Assembly (NCBI RefSeq): GCF_900573885.1
Contig: NZ_UPSE01000306.1
Coordinates: forward strand, 62,001-126,000
Direction of reading: 5' to 3'
Length of the DNA: 64,000 nucleotides
From: Pseudomonas viridiflava
Lineage (GTDB): Bacteria; Pseudomonadota; Gammaproteobacteria; Pseudomonadales; Pseudomonadaceae
Position numbers and translations under genes: made by a program. Each line of letters begins with the position of its first letter. The first letter of the stretch is position 1. Shown in pieces: positions 1 to 11,600 of this stretch. The notes under the pieces are model-generated. The model did no database searches. It saw only the letters and a list, made by a program, of their open reading frames with translations, and had not been told where the DNA came from.

Positions 1-3000
1 CCGCTTCCGCAGCCAGGCCGCCCATGACGGCGTGCAGTGCGATTTTTGCGGGGCTGCCGTCTTTGAGGTCCCACTGGTTTGCGGCGGTCAGGTCGCCGAT
101 GAGGTTGAATCCGGCGGCGGCAAAGGTGTTGGCCAGGGTCGCTTGCAGCGCATCGCCCAGGCTTCCTTCGCGTCCCAGCACTTTGTTGAGCACGGCCGAG
201 GTGCTGTTTTGCAGCATCTGGTTGGCGGCGAACTGCCCGACGCCTTGCAGGCTGCTGAGCCCGCCGGCGGTAGTGGTGATGCCGACCGCGCCGGTGTTGG
301 CCAGGGCGCCGTTGGTGGCATCGTTGAGGGCGGGAGCCGGGGCAGTGGTGGTGCCGGTCCAGTCGTTGAAAAGGCCAGCGGTCAAGCCGGCGGTTATGCC
401 GGCCACGGCGTAGTTTTTCAGGCTGTTGCTGTTGAAGGTTTCTTTTGCGGCGGCGCCGAGGTTGCCTTTGTTGTTGATAGTACTGACGGTGGCTGTGCCA
501 GCAGCGGACGTCAGAACGGCCGTTGCCGCGACGTTTGCCCAGCCGGCTGCTGTTGCTGCGGTACCCGCCGCGGTCGCTGTGGCCGCCGTGGCGGCGGTGC
601 CAGCGGCGAAGGCACCGCCTCCAGCACCCCCTGCAAGCGTTCCGACCAGGCCCGATGCCGCGCCGGCGGTGAAGTAGGAAACGACAATGATGATGACAAG
701 CGCCGCAGGGCCGCCGAGGCCGGAGTGACTGTCGCTCCACTGGTCATGCAGTTCTTTGACCTGGCGCCAGTCCACGTCACCGCGCGCTTCGACCTCCTTT
801 AGCCACGCCATGCCCGGGTCGGCTTGCACCATGGCGTCGATGGATTGGCTGATGGTTTGTTCATTGATCTGCCTCACGTCGATGTGCAGACCGTCGACGG
901 CGTTGATCAGCACTCCGCCCTTGGCGGCGAGCTGGCTCTGGCGCAGGGTTTCATCGACCTGGCCTTTGTTCTCCATGCTGGTCCATACCCAGCTGTTGCT
1001 GCTCTTTTCGTGGCTTTCGGAGTGGCTGTCTTTTACCGCTTCGAAAGTGATGGCGCCGCCGCTGTCGAGGGTCAGGTCGCCACCGCTTTGCAGATCTGCT
1101 TTTTGATAAAGCTGATCGCCTTCGCTCACCAAGCTCAGATCACCACCAGTGACGATGCTGGTGCCGACGTTGCGCACGCTGGTGACTTGGTCTTTGCGGG
1201 TTTCCTTGGCGCCCCAGCTGCCTTTCTTTTTCGAGTCGAGCAGGTGGTGGTCCGTATCCTCTGCGCTCAAGAGCGCGAGCTGGTCGCCGGCGTAGAAATA
1301 GGCTTCGTTGCCAGCTTGCAGCTCACTGGCGCTGACGATCAGGTTGTTGCCGGCAGCAATATTGAGGTCGCCGCCGGCCTCGATCACGGCGCCTTGCTGA
1401 CGAACGACACTGTCTTGCGCGGTGACCTTTTTGCCGCCGCTGTTGCGGTAAGTATCGTGACTGCTGTCGTTGGCGGCCGAGGCGATGGTGAGGTCTTCAG
1501 CGGCCGTTAGCTGTATGTCGCCGCCGGCTTTGAAGTTGCTGGCCACTACAGCAAGGTCACGACCTGCTGTGGCGGTTAGATCGCCGCCAATCACAACGGT
1601 GGCGCCATGCTGGGTGGTCTGTTCGCGGTTGCTGTGGCCTTTGCGATCTCGGTTGCCGGCGGCGTCCGCCTCGCTCTGACTAACGATCAACAAATCCCGC
1701 CCGGCGCTCAGGTCAGCGTTGCCGCCGGCTTTGAGATTGCCGCCCTGGTTGACGATGTCGCGCCCTGCCGAGAGCGTTAGGTTGCCGCTGGATTCAATGC
1801 CCGCCGCGTTGTCGACGAAATCTTCGCGGCGTTCCAAGCCTTTTTTAGCGGACTCATGAGTGGTGACGCTGCGTTCGTTAGTGATGTCGCCGGTCAGGGC
1901 GATGGCGCTCACGTCTGTGCCAACGACAAGGCCGCCTTTGCTATTGCGGATGCTGTCGGTAGCCAGCAGCGAGACAGTTTCATCGGCCTGCATCAGCCCG
2001 CTGTTTTGTATGTTCCCGGCGCTGACGGCGAGGTCTTTCGCGGCGCGCAGGGTGCCGCTGTTGGTGAGCGTGCTGCCGGAAATGAGGGCTACGTCGTGCC
2101 CTTGAATAAGGGAGCCAGTAGGCGCAAGCCGGTCGTTGGCGTGAGCCAGATACAGCACCGGCACGAGGACTTTTTGTGCGGCAACTTCCTGCTCCTGCAT
2201 CCACACGATGTCGTGGGTGAGCGCTGCGATCTGCCCGGCGCTTAGCGCAATGCCCGGCACCAGATTCAGTGCCTGCTTGCTGGCAATGGCGTTGTCCATC
2301 AGGTGCTTGAACTGCGCTTCGTCGCTGCTCAGGCCGTCGAGGAAGCGTTTGCCGGTACGCGCAATAACGGCTTGTTGCACTAACCTTTGTTCGTACAAGC
2401 CGTCGCCGAGGCGGCGTTGGGTAACGTCCTGGTTGTAGCCGATGGTGTTGAGCAAATAGTCGGAGCTGAGAAAGCCGCGCAGGCTGGCGAAGGCCGGGTT
2501 GGTTTCGATCAGGTACGCGTGCGTGCCGTCGGTGTTGAGCTGGAACAGGCCGTTGTTGCCGGTAGGCAGGTTGAAGCCGGGCAAGGTGGGTTGTTGCGTT
2601 GTGTCGGGGCTTAGCTGCGGGTTGTGGCTGACGGCCGTGGCGATCTCGGCGCCGGCCACCTCGGTGGTCGCCAGACTGCCACCCGCTACGTAGGCATAGG
2701 TGGGCCGCACCACGCTGCTGTCGAAGCTGTTTTTTGTGGTGACGGCGACCTTGCCGCCCGCCTGGATAATCGCGCTGTAGGTTTGCTCGTCGGTGCTCAG
2801 CGCGGTGGTGCTGCGGAATTCGGGCCGCTCCCATTCCATGCGGCCGAGGAAATCGTTCAGCGCGGCGGTCGGGTCCGTACCGCTGGTTTGCTGCGCGTAC
2901 AGCGCGTTGAATGCGTCGGCGTCGCCCCGCAACGACTCGGGGTTGCGTGTTCTCGCGCTGGTAAACAGCCGGCTGGTTTCGTATTCGCCGGGTTGGACGC

Positions 3001-4567
3001 CGGTGTTTTGCAGGGTGTCGACCTGAATGCTCAGGTCACCCGCAGCACTGATGGCGCTGGCGTGGTTGAGCAGACTTTCGCCCATCACGCTGAGGTTGCC
3101 ACCGGCGGTGATAAACGAAGCGCGGCTAGCTTGGGTTACGGTCAGGCGGTCCTGCTCGACAATCTGCCAGACCTGATTTTCCTTGCCTCCGTCGCAATCG
3201 CCCGCGCCGTATTCGGGGCGGCAAGGCAGCTCGGTGATTTGCGCGGCGTACTTTTCCTGGCGGGTTTCCAGTACGTCGCGTCGGTTGCTGATGCGCTTGG
3301 CGTGCAGCGTTAAATCGCCAGCGCTTTCCAGGGCGCCGGAGCGGTTGTCGATGTGGTCGGTGGCGGTGATGGTCAGGTTGCCCAGGCTGTAAATGTCGCC
3401 GGCCTGATTGGTGAAGCTGTCTACAGTCAGCTGCATGTCCTGACCGCTGAAAATCAAGCCGCTTTGGTTAACCAGTGCGGGCACCACCAAGTCCACGGAG
3501 CCGGCGCTGCCTAACGTTCCGTGATTGGTCAGGGCACCCGAATTAATCGACAAATCAGCCGCGCCTGTCAGGCTTTTGGCCACGGTCACAGCACCGTTAG
3601 CAACCAACTGCACATTGCCATCGGCATGGGCCTTGTCGGTGAGCTCGATCTGCTCGGCCTTCACCCTTAGCTCGCCAGCACTGACCACGCGGGCGACGGT
3701 GAGTTTGCCGTTGGCGTCGATATGAATATCGCCGCCGCTGGCGGCCATGTCGGCGGCGAGTTTGACGCCGACGCCAGCCTCGGTGCCGACCAGCCGAATC
3801 GCGCCGGCGTACATGCCGCCCAGCGCAGAACTGTCGATGGAAACGCCAGGCGTGGGGCGACCGTCGTCCGCTTTAGCACTCGTTGCCAACGAGGTCGCAT
3901 CCACCTCGTTACGGCCGGTGATGACATTGAGTTGTTGCGCATAGATCGCCGCATTGATTTTGGCGCTGCGGGTGATGAGGTCGAACTGGCTGACGTTCGC
4001 GGCGTTCAGGCCTGCGCCATCGATAACGATCTGCCCGCCCTCCACATCGAATTGCTTGAGCTGCCCACCTTTGATAACCGGCGCGCCGGTACTGAGCGAA
4101 ACCCTCGGCGTATTGATAAACCCGCAGCCGTCGCAGGTGATACCGTGCGGGTTGGCGACCACCACATGGGCGCCTTGCCCGGCCACTTCGGTGTAGCCCT
4201 TGAGCTGGCTGTGATTGCCGCCCGTGACTTCATTGAGGATCAGGTTGGCGGCATGGCCGTTGAGGTTGCTGTTGCCGAGAATGACACCGCCGAGCCGGGT
4301 GTCGTTGAAGGGGCCGGTGCCGTTGTTGAGGATCAGGCCCTGCTGGCCGACGTTGTAGTCGGTGAATTTGTTATGCGAAAGCCCGCTGCCATTGGGCGCC
4401 GCAATGTTGACGACAGGCACGCCGTTAGCGGCCTGGGTGATGGCGGCGTTGCCGCTGCCAGCAGGATCAAGGGTGAGTTCAGCGGCGGTGCTAACGAGGG
4501 GATTGAGGAACAGCACGCCGGCCAGCAGCCGAGCGATAAAGCGAAAAACCGGGCAATGCACATCCAT
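1..4567 (-). CDS. CdiA/FhaB-type two-partner-secretion exoprotein (hemagglutinin), partial
   Basis: The reading frame is open from an ATG at 4567 to the left edge, so only the first ~1,520 residues are seen and the C-terminus is missing. The start reads MDVHCPVFRFIARLLAGVLF, a signal-like segment ending near STAAE. A TPS (haemagglutination activity) domain follows with the typical stretch GYTEVAGQGAHVVVANPHGI around residues 125-150. The middle is made of filamentous-haemagglutinin repeats (GGDLTLTAGRDL-like units), seen for example around 900-1800 and 3000-3900. Close to the left edge are a hydrophobic Gly/Ala-rich stretch and a DUF637-like segment (GLFNDWTGTTTAP, then LHAVMGGLAAEA), which in this family comes before the pretoxin and toxin region. 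The family is exported by an outer-membrane TpsB/CdiB partner, not present in the window. Contact-dependent inhibition is inferred; adhesion is the alternative. Confidence 0.9.
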   Translation of the reverse strand, partial: MDVHCPVFRFIARLLAGVLFLNPLVSTAAELTLDPAGSGNAAITQAANGVPVVNIAAPNGSGLSHNKFTDYNVGQQGLILNNGTGPFNDTRLGGVILGNSNLNGHAANLILNEVTGGNHSQLKGYTEVAGQGAHVVVANPHGITCDGCGFINTPRVSLSTGAPVIKGGQLKQFDVEGGQIVIDGAGLNAANVSQFDLITRSAKINAAIYAQQLNVITGRNEVDATSLATSAKADDGRPTPGVSIDSSALGGMYAGAIRLVGTEAGVGVKLAADMAASGGDIHIDANGKLTVARVVSAGELRVKAEQIELTDKAHADGNVQLVANGAVTVAKSLTGAADLSINSGALTNHGTLGSAGSVDLVVPALVNQSGLIFSGQDMQLTVDSFTNQAGDIYSLGNLTITATDHIDNRSGALESAGDLTLHAKRISNRRDVLETRQEKYAAQITELPCRPEYGAGDCDGGKENQVWQIVEQDRLTVTQASRASFITAGGNLSVMGESLLNHASAISAAGDLSIQVDTLQNTGVQPGEYETSRLFTSARTRNPESLRGDADAFNALYAQQTSGTDPTAALNDFLGRMEWERPEFRSTTALSTDEQTYSAIIQAGGKVAVTTKNSFDSSVVRPTYAYVAGGSLATTEVAGAEIATAVSHNPQLSPDTTQQPTLPGFNLPTGNNGLFQLNTDGTHAYLIETNPAFASLRGFLSSDYLLNTIGYNQDVTQRRLGDGLYEQRLVQQAVIARTGKRFLDGLSSDEAQFKHLMDNAIASKQALNLVPGIALSAGQIAALTHDIVWMQEQEVAAQKVLVPVLYLAHANDRLAPTGSLIQGHDVALISGSTLTNSGTLRAAKDLAVSAGNIQNSGLMQADETVSLLATDSIRNSKGGLVVGTDVSAIALTGDITNERSVTTHESAKKGLERREDFVDNAAGIESSGNLTLSAGRDIVNQGGNLKAGGNADLSAGRDLLIVSQSEADAAGNRDRKGHSNREQTTQHGATVVIGGDLTATAGRDLAVVASNFKAGGDIQLTAAEDLTIASAANDSSHDTYRNSGGKKVTAQDSVVRQQGAVIEAGGDLNIAAGNNLIVSASELQAGNEAYFYAGDQLALLSAEDTDHHLLDSKKKGSWGAKETRKDQVTSVRNVGTSIVTGGDLSLVSEGDQLYQKADLQSGGDLTLDSGGAITFEAVKDSHSESHEKSSNSWVWTSMENKGQVDETLRQSQLAAKGGVLINAVDGLHIDVRQINEQTISQSIDAMVQADPGMAWLKEVEARGDVDWRQVKELHDQWSDSHSGLGGPAALVIIIVVSYFTAGAASGLVGTLAGGAGGGAFAAGTAATAATATAAGTAATAAGWANVAATAVLTSAAGTATVSTINNKGNLGAAAKETFNSNSLKNYAVAGITAGLTAGLFNDWTGTTTAPAPALNDATNGALANTGAVGITTTAGGLSSLQGVGQFAANQMLQNSTSAVLNKVLGREGSLGDALQATLANTFAAAGFNLIGDLTAANQWDLKDGSPAKIALHAVMGGLAAEA

Positions 4568-4728
4568 GTTGGCGTCTCGTCTGGCAGCGGTATGAAGGCT
4601 GCGAAACTACGCGGCGTGAATAGCCATGGATGCCGGCTGGCGCTGGCAGTGTTGTGTGACGGAGCGTCGGGCTTGGGCTGTTAATGCCTACAAGGATCGG
4701 CGCCAGGGTTTCGAACAGTTGGCAGGGT

Positions 4729-5673
4729 TCAGAACAATGCTTTCAGCCACTCGGCTATGCGCTGATAAACCGCTGCCACCTCCCCCGTCACGGCGCCCAT
4801 TCGCAGGAAGTCATGGGTCAACCCTTCGCACTCAAGCGTTTCCACGGTTACGCCGTGCTCGCTCAATCGCCGGGCATACGCCCTACCCTCATCCACCAGC
4901 GGATCAAAGCCGGCAACGGCGATGAAGGCAGGCGCCACACGCGTCAGGCTGCTCGCCAGCAGTGGCGAGAAGCGGCTGTCGAGACGGTCTTCAGGGCTGC
5001 GTTGGTAGTGCTGGTAAAACCATTCCAGGGTCTGGCTTTCGAGCAGATAGCCTTCGGCAAACAGTGTCATGGATTCGCTGTGCCGCGACGCGTCGGTAAC
5101 CGGGTAGCAGAGCAATTGCCCGATGGGTTTCAGCGCCACCGCCGCGGGTTCATGTTCGGCCTGGGTGGCGAGCACGGTGGCCAGCGTGGCGCCGACGCTG
5201 TCGCCACCCACCACCACCCTGTGCTTGTCGAGTCCGTGGGCGGCGGCGTGTTCGGCCAGCCAGGCCAGGGCGTCGGCGGCGTCGTGCAGGGCCGTGGGGA
5301 ATTTGTGTTCCGGGGCCAGGCGATAGTCCACGGCCAGCACCGCGCAGCCGGCACGTTCTGCCAGTTCACGGCAGACGCCGTCGTGTGAGTTCAAATCCCC
5401 CACTACAAAACCACCACCGTGCAGAAACGCCAGCACGGGCAACGGCGCGTCGAATGCTGCCGGGCGATACACCCGTAGCTGAATGCCATGGCCGTCGCGG
5501 GCGGCGCAGCTCAGGTTTTCAACCTGCACATCGGCGGGCGCCTGCCAGCGCAGTTGCGCGGTGGTGGCGGCAAAGACCGCGCGGGCTTCGGCCACTGGCA
5601 GTTGATGCAACGGCTGTGCAGTGGTGCGCTCGGCCAGGTCGAGGAAGGCGTCGATGTCAGCGTTCAAGGGCAT
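4729..5673 (-). CDS. HSL-family alpha/beta hydrolase, last gene of the NRPS operon
   Basis: This is a 314-residue alpha/beta-hydrolase of the hormone-sensitive-lipase (fold-3) group, with no signal peptide. The oxyanion motif HGGG lies at residues 85-88, the nucleophile elbow is GDSVG with Ser159, the acid is probably Asp257 (FDPL), and the base is His287 (LTHDF). The usual elbow is GDSAG, so Val160 is a mild variant. The gene starts 4 nt after the stop of the last NRPS gene and has a GGAGG-type ribosome site inside the end of that gene, so the two are probably translationally coupled. The upstream NRPS has no thioesterase domain, so this enzyme is a candidate for releasing or editing the peptide; that is inference. 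Family members usually hydrolyse short acyl esters, so a siderophore esterase or unrelated esterase is also possible. Confidence 0.9.
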   Translation of the reverse strand: MPLNADIDAFLDLAERTTAQPLHQLPVAEARAVFAATTAQLRWQAPADVQVENLSCAARDGHGIQLRVYRPAAFDAPLPVLAFLHGGGFVVGDLNSHDGVCRELAERAGCAVLAVDYRLAPEHKFPTALHDAADALAWLAEHAAAHGLDKHRVVVGGDSVGATLATVLATQAEHEPAAVALKPIGQLLCYPVTDASRHSESMTLFAEGYLLESQTLEWFYQHYQRSPEDRLDSRFSPLLASSLTRVAPAFIAVAGFDPLVDEGRAYARRLSEHGVTVETLECEGLTHDFLRMGAVTGEVAAVYQRIAEWLKALF

Positions 5674-5677
5674 GGCG

Positions 5678-8600
5678 TTACGCCTCCGTTTGCAGCAGGT
5701 GATCGAGATGGGCCACGCAGGCGTCCATCAGGCGTTCGATGGGCTGGGCGCGGTAGCGACGGTTGCTGTAGTTGCAGCGCAGGTGCAATTGCCCGTCGCT
5801 GACATGCGCCACCACTTCCAGTTCGTGGGCGAGCGGCGCGTGCGGGCTGTGTTCGTCACCCACCGGCTCGCTGACCGCCGTGAATCCGGCGCCCGCCTCG
5901 CCGAAGCTGGCGTTGGCCTGGCCGAGGTAGCTGAAGCTGACCTCTGGCGTGGCGCCATTGCCAAGCTCGTGGCGCAGCAGGCCGTAGCCGACGCCGTTAT
6001 CAGGCAGCGTTTGCAGGGCATGTTGCACGGCCTGCAGGTTGCCGCTCAGGCGCAGCGGGAACTGGCTGGTAAACCAGCCGAGGGTGCGGCTCACGTCCGG
6101 CGCGCTGTCATCGTTCACGCGGCCATGGGTTTCCAGTTCGACGGCCACGCTGTCACGGCCGGTCCATTCGCACAGGGCGCCCGCGAGCGCGGCGAGCAGC
6201 AGTTCGTTCACCGAGGCTGTGCGCCGTTGCAAGCCTTCGCTGGGCAGCGTGCGGCTAACCGTGGCCTGATGCAGCGCGCGGTTGCTGCCGCGCGGGTTGT
6301 CGCACGGCCAGGCGCCCTCTTCGCTTGCGAGTTGCCCGGTCCAGAACGCCCGCTGCTGCTCGGCCAGACGCGGCCTCTGCGCCTGCCAGTGTTCGATCCA
6401 GGCGCGGTAGCTGCTGGTTTTCTCGATCGGGTTGCCGGCGTAGGCCGTCAGCAAGTCTTCGCTGAGCACGCGCCAGGAAATCAGGTCCATGGCCAGGTGG
6501 TGCACCACCAGCAACAGTCGCTCGCTGCCGTCGGCCAGCGTGGCATGCACGGCGCGCAGCAGCGGCCCCGTGTGCAGGTCGAGGCTGCGTTGCGCGCGGT
6601 TGAACAGCGCCAGTAATGCCGGCTCGTCGGCCACGCGTTCTTCCCACAGCAACGGCTCGTCATCCATCGGCCCATACGCCTGACGCCACCGCCCGCCCTC
6701 TTGGCTGAAACGCAGGCGCAGGCTGTCGTGATGCGCCACCACCGTCGCCAATGCGCTGCGCAGTGCCTCGCGGTTCAGCGGTTCGGTGGCGCGCAGCAGC
6801 AGGCTTTGGTTGAAGTGCTGCGGGTCGCTGGTATGCCGAGCGAAAAACGCCGCTTGTACGGGAAGCAAGACGAATTGCCTGTCGTCGACAGGTACAAAAG
6901 CCGGCGCCTCTATCGCAGCCGATTGCGGCTGCCCCAGCAGCCCGACAATGGTGGGCTGCCGCATCAGGTCGCGCAGTTTCAATTGCAGTTGCAGGTCCGG
7001 GTGGTTACGCACGCGGGAGATCACTTGCAGGCTGAGAATCGAGTCGCCGCCCAGTTCAAAGAAGCTGTCGGTAATGCCCACCTGCTCCACCTGCAACACC
7101 TCGGCCCAGATGCCGGCGAGCAGGCGTTCCTGTTCCGTGCGCGGGGCCACAAAGCTGCTGCTGGTAAAGCTCGGCTCCGGCAGCGCTTTGCGGTCGAGTT
7201 TGCCGTTCGGTGTGACGGGGAATTCCGCCAGCACCAGCACTTGCGCGGGCACCATATAGTCCGGCAGCTCCTCACGCAGTGCCGCGCGCAGGGCGTCACC
7301 GTGGGCGGCCTGGCTGCTGACAACGTAGCCGATCAGCTGTTTGCCCGAAGCCGCATCACGGGCGATGACCAGCGCATCGTCCACGCCCGGCTGGCGGCGC
7401 AGGCTGGCTTCGACTTCGCCCAGCTCGATACGGAAGCCGCGCACTTTTACTTGATGGTCGATGCGCCCTACATAGTCGAGCACGCCGTCATGGCGCAGGC
7501 GCACCAGGTCGCCGGTGCGGTACAGGCGCGCGCCGGGCTCGCCGAACGGGTCCGGCACAAAGCGTTCGGCGGTGATGTCCGGCCGCCCGTGGTAACCCCG
7601 TGCCACGCCATAGCCGCCGATATACAACTCGCCAGCAAAACCGGCAGGCAATGGGTTGAGGTCGGCATCCAGCACATGCAATGAACGCTGCCCCACGGCC
7701 TTGCCGATGGGCGCATACGCCGCCTCGCAGCGGCCGCTCAGTGGCACGCGCCAGAGCATGGGCGTGACCACGGTTTCGGTCGGGCCGTAGCCGTTGGTGA
7801 AATAGGCCGGGCGCAGCGCTGCTTTTACTTGCTCGAAGCTCTGCTCGGGCACGGCGTCGCCACCAAAGCAGTAGGTATGCACGGCGGGCGCCGGCTTGCC
7901 GCTGGCTTCGATGTACTCGGCCAGTTGCTTGAGGTACGCCGGCGGGAAGCAGGCGATGCTGATGCGCTGCTCGTGCAACACGGCGCAGGTCTGCTCCGGC
8001 GTCCACAGGCTGCCATCGCGAATCACCAGCGCGCCGCCGCTGGCCAGGGTGCTCAGCCAGCGTTCGTGGGCACCGTCAAAGGCGAACGACATAAACAGCA
8101 GTTCGCGGGTGCGGGTGTCCATTTCATACAGCCGGGCAATCGCCTGGCAGTGCATGCTCAGCGGCCCGTGGGTAACGGCCACGCCTTTCGGCCGCCCGGT
8201 GGAGCCGGAGGTGTAAATCAGGTAGGCCAGGTTGTCGGCCAGCAGTGGCGAGGCCAGTGCACGGCTGTCGCCCTGTGCTGGCAAGTGGTCGACCGCGACT
8301 ACGCCGACTTCGGCCGGAATTGGCAAGCTGCCCTGTAAGTCGCTGCGGGTAATCAGCAGCGCCATGGCCGAGTCGGCGATCATGTAGGCCAGGCGTTCGG
8401 CCGGGTAGTCGAGGTCTAGCGGTACATAGGCGGCGCCGGTTTTCATTACCGCCAGCAGCGCCACGATCATGTCTGCCGAACGCGGCAAGGCCACGCCCAC
8501 GATCACTTCCGGCGCCGCGCCACGGCGTTGCAGTTCATGCGCCAGGCAATTCGCGGCGGCATCCAGTTCGGCATAACTCAGTTGCGCATCGCCGCACGCA

Positions 8601-11600
8601 ACCGCCATGGCGTGGGGTTGCTGCACCGCCTGTTCGGCGATCAGCTGCGGCAGCAAATGCTGGCGATGGCTCGGCGCCGGGGCGGCGCTCCACTGTTGCA
8701 GTTCACCCAGCGTCGCAGCGGGCATACGTTGCAGGTTGCCCAGGCACGCCTGCGGCGTATCCAGCATGGCCTCCAGCGTGGCTTCCATGAGTGCGCGAAT
8801 CTGCTCCACGCCCTGCTCGCTAAAGCTGGCGCGCAAGTACATGTATTCGATCATCAGGCTGTCGCCCAAGTGCACCGCGAGGTCCATGGCGAAGTTGGTT
8901 ACGCCCAGATCGTTCGACGCACCGAAGGTCAGACCCGCCGGCTCGGCCTCGCGCAGGCGCTGGTCGATGGGGTAGTTCTCGAACACGATGATGCTGTCGA
9001 ACAGCGCCTGCCCGCCCAGCCCCGACCAGCGCTGCACGTCCGCCAGCGGCGCGTGGGAATACGCACGAATATCGAGGTTGTAGGCCTGCAGCTGTTGCAG
9101 CCACCGGTCCAGCGGCTGCTCGGCTTGCAGGGTCTGGATGACCGGCAAGGTGTTGATAAACAGCCCGAGCATGCTGTCGGCGCCGGGCAGGCTTTCCGGA
9201 CGCCCCGCCACCGTGGCGCCAAAGCCGACGGTGCGTTGGCCGGTGTAGCGTTGCAGCAGGAGCAACCAGGCGCCCTGAATAAAGGTGTTCGGCGTAATGC
9301 GCAGCTGGCGGCAATGCTGTTGCAAGCGCGCGGTCCACGCCTCGTTCCAGTTGGAATACAGCGCGGCGTGGCCGTTCTCATCGCTGACCTGACGCGGGTA
9401 CACGGCCTGGCTCAGGGCCGTCGGCTCGACACTCGCCAGTTGCGCGCGCCAGAAGCCTTCCAGGGCGGCTTTGTCTTGACTGTGCAGCCAGGCAATAAAG
9501 TCGCCGTAACGCCCGGGCGTGTCGTGCAGCGGATGGCCGGCGTAGTGCTGGAGCACTTCGGCGAACAGATTGGAGCTGCTCCAGCCGTCCATCAGCATGT
9601 GATGGCTGGTCCAGATCATCTGGAACTGTTGCTCGCCCAGTTGCACCAGCAGCATGCGTTGCAGGGGCGCCTGATCCAGCGCAAAACCGCGCAGCGCTTC
9701 CTGCTGCGCCAGCTCCGCCAGCGCCTCGTCGCCCACCGCTCGCTGGCGCCAGTCGACAATGTGCAGCGGCATGCGCGCGTGTTTATGCACCACTTGCAGC
9801 GGCTCGCTAAGGTCGGCTTGCCAGTGGAAACTGGTGCGCAACACGCCATGGCGCGCGGTAACGCATGCCCACGCCGCTTCAAACCGCGCCACGTCCAGGC
9901 CATTCACCGGCAGGCTCACCTGGTTGATATACAGCGCCTCGCCGCTGTCTTCGAGGGTGTGAAAAAGCATGCCTTTTTGCATCGGTGAAAGCGGGTACAC
10001 GTCTTCGATATCGCTTTCAGCCACCGGCAGCGAAGCGCGTTGCATGGGGTCGATATGGATGCGCTGCACGGCCACTGGAGCGCTTGCGTGCGCACCGACC
10101 ACGCCAGCCAGCCTGGCGATGGTCTGTTGCTCGAACAGATCACGCGGGCCAAGGGCAATGCCGGCCTGGCGTGCACGGCTGACGATCTGAATGGAAATAA
10201 TCGAGTCGCCCCCCAGCTCGAAGAAGTTGTCTTCGATGCCGACCTGTTCAACGCGCAGCACGTCTTGCCAGATCGCCGCCAGCTGCATTTCCACAGCGTT
10301 ACGCGGCGGCACATAGGCCTGGTGCGCCGCGCCCTGCTCCGGCACCGGAAGCGCCTTGCGGTCGAGCTTGCCGTTGGGTGACAGCGGCAGCGCGTCCAGC
10401 AGCAGCCACTGCGACGGCACCATGTAATCCGGCAGCTGCGCCAACAGTGCGGCCTTGATGTCGGCCACTGCAGCGCCCTGCTCCGCGACCACGTAGGCGA
10501 CCAGATACTTGCCATGGCTGCCGTCCTGCGCCACCACCACCGCGTCGCGCACGCCGGCTTGTTCATGCAGGCGCGCTTCGATTTCGCCCAGCTCGATGCG
10601 CAGGCCACGGATTTTCACTTGATGGTCGATACGCCCGGCGTATTCGATGACGCCGTTTTCGCGCTGGCGGGCCAGGTCTCCGGTGCGGTACAGGCGCTGG
10701 CCGGGGCGGAACGGGTCGACGACAAATCGCTCGGCGGTCAGCGCCGGGCGATTGTGGTAACCACGCGCCAGGCCAATGCCACCCAGGTACAGCTCGCCGG
10801 TTACGCCGGGGCTGACCGGGTTCAGCTCGGCATCCAGCACATAGGTGTGCAGGTTGGCGATGGGCTGGCCGATGGGCACCGCATCGCGGCCTTCTTCGAC
10901 GCAGGTCCAGTGCGTAACGTCGATGGCCGCTTCGGTCGGACCGTACAGGTTGTAGAGGCCGGCGTCGGGCAGCAGCGCCAGGGTTTGCCGTTGCAGTTCC
11001 ACGGGCAAGGCTTCGCCGCTACAAATAATCCGTTTCAGGTTCTGGCACTGCTCGGCCAACTCATCACTGATAAAGGCCTGCAACATCGAGGGCACGAAGT
11101 GCAGCGTGGTGATGTGTTGGCGGGTGATTAGCTCGACCAGTTTTGCCGGGTCGCGGTGATCACCAACGCCAGCAACGACTAGCCGCGCGCCAACCATCAG
11201 CGGCCAGAAAAACTCCCACACCGACACGTCGAAACTGAACGGTGTTTTTTGCAAAACGCTGTCGCTGGCGTTCAGCCCATAGGCCTCCTGCATCCAGGCG
11301 AGGCGGTTGTACAAGGCCACATGGCGATTGCCGGCGCCCTTGGGTTTGCCGGTGGAGCCGGAGGTGTAGATCACATACGCGAGATTTTCCGGGTGCAGCT
11401 CAACGCCGGGGTTTTCCCCTGACTGGCTCGCCCATGCGGCGGGCTGGTCCAGCGCCAGACACGTCAGCCCGAGGGGAATTGGCAGCGCATCGCGCAGGTG
11501 CGACTGGGTCAGCAGCAGGCCGATGCCGCTGTCTTCAAACATATAGGCCAGGCGGTCTTGCGGATACTCCGGGTCCAGCGGCACATAGGCGCCGCCGGCT

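Noticed and set aside
1980..2834. 284-codon minus-strand frame, Arg-rich
   Set aside because: Out-of-frame shadow of the CdiA-like gene, whose frame is continuous from 4567 to the left edge with FHA repeats.
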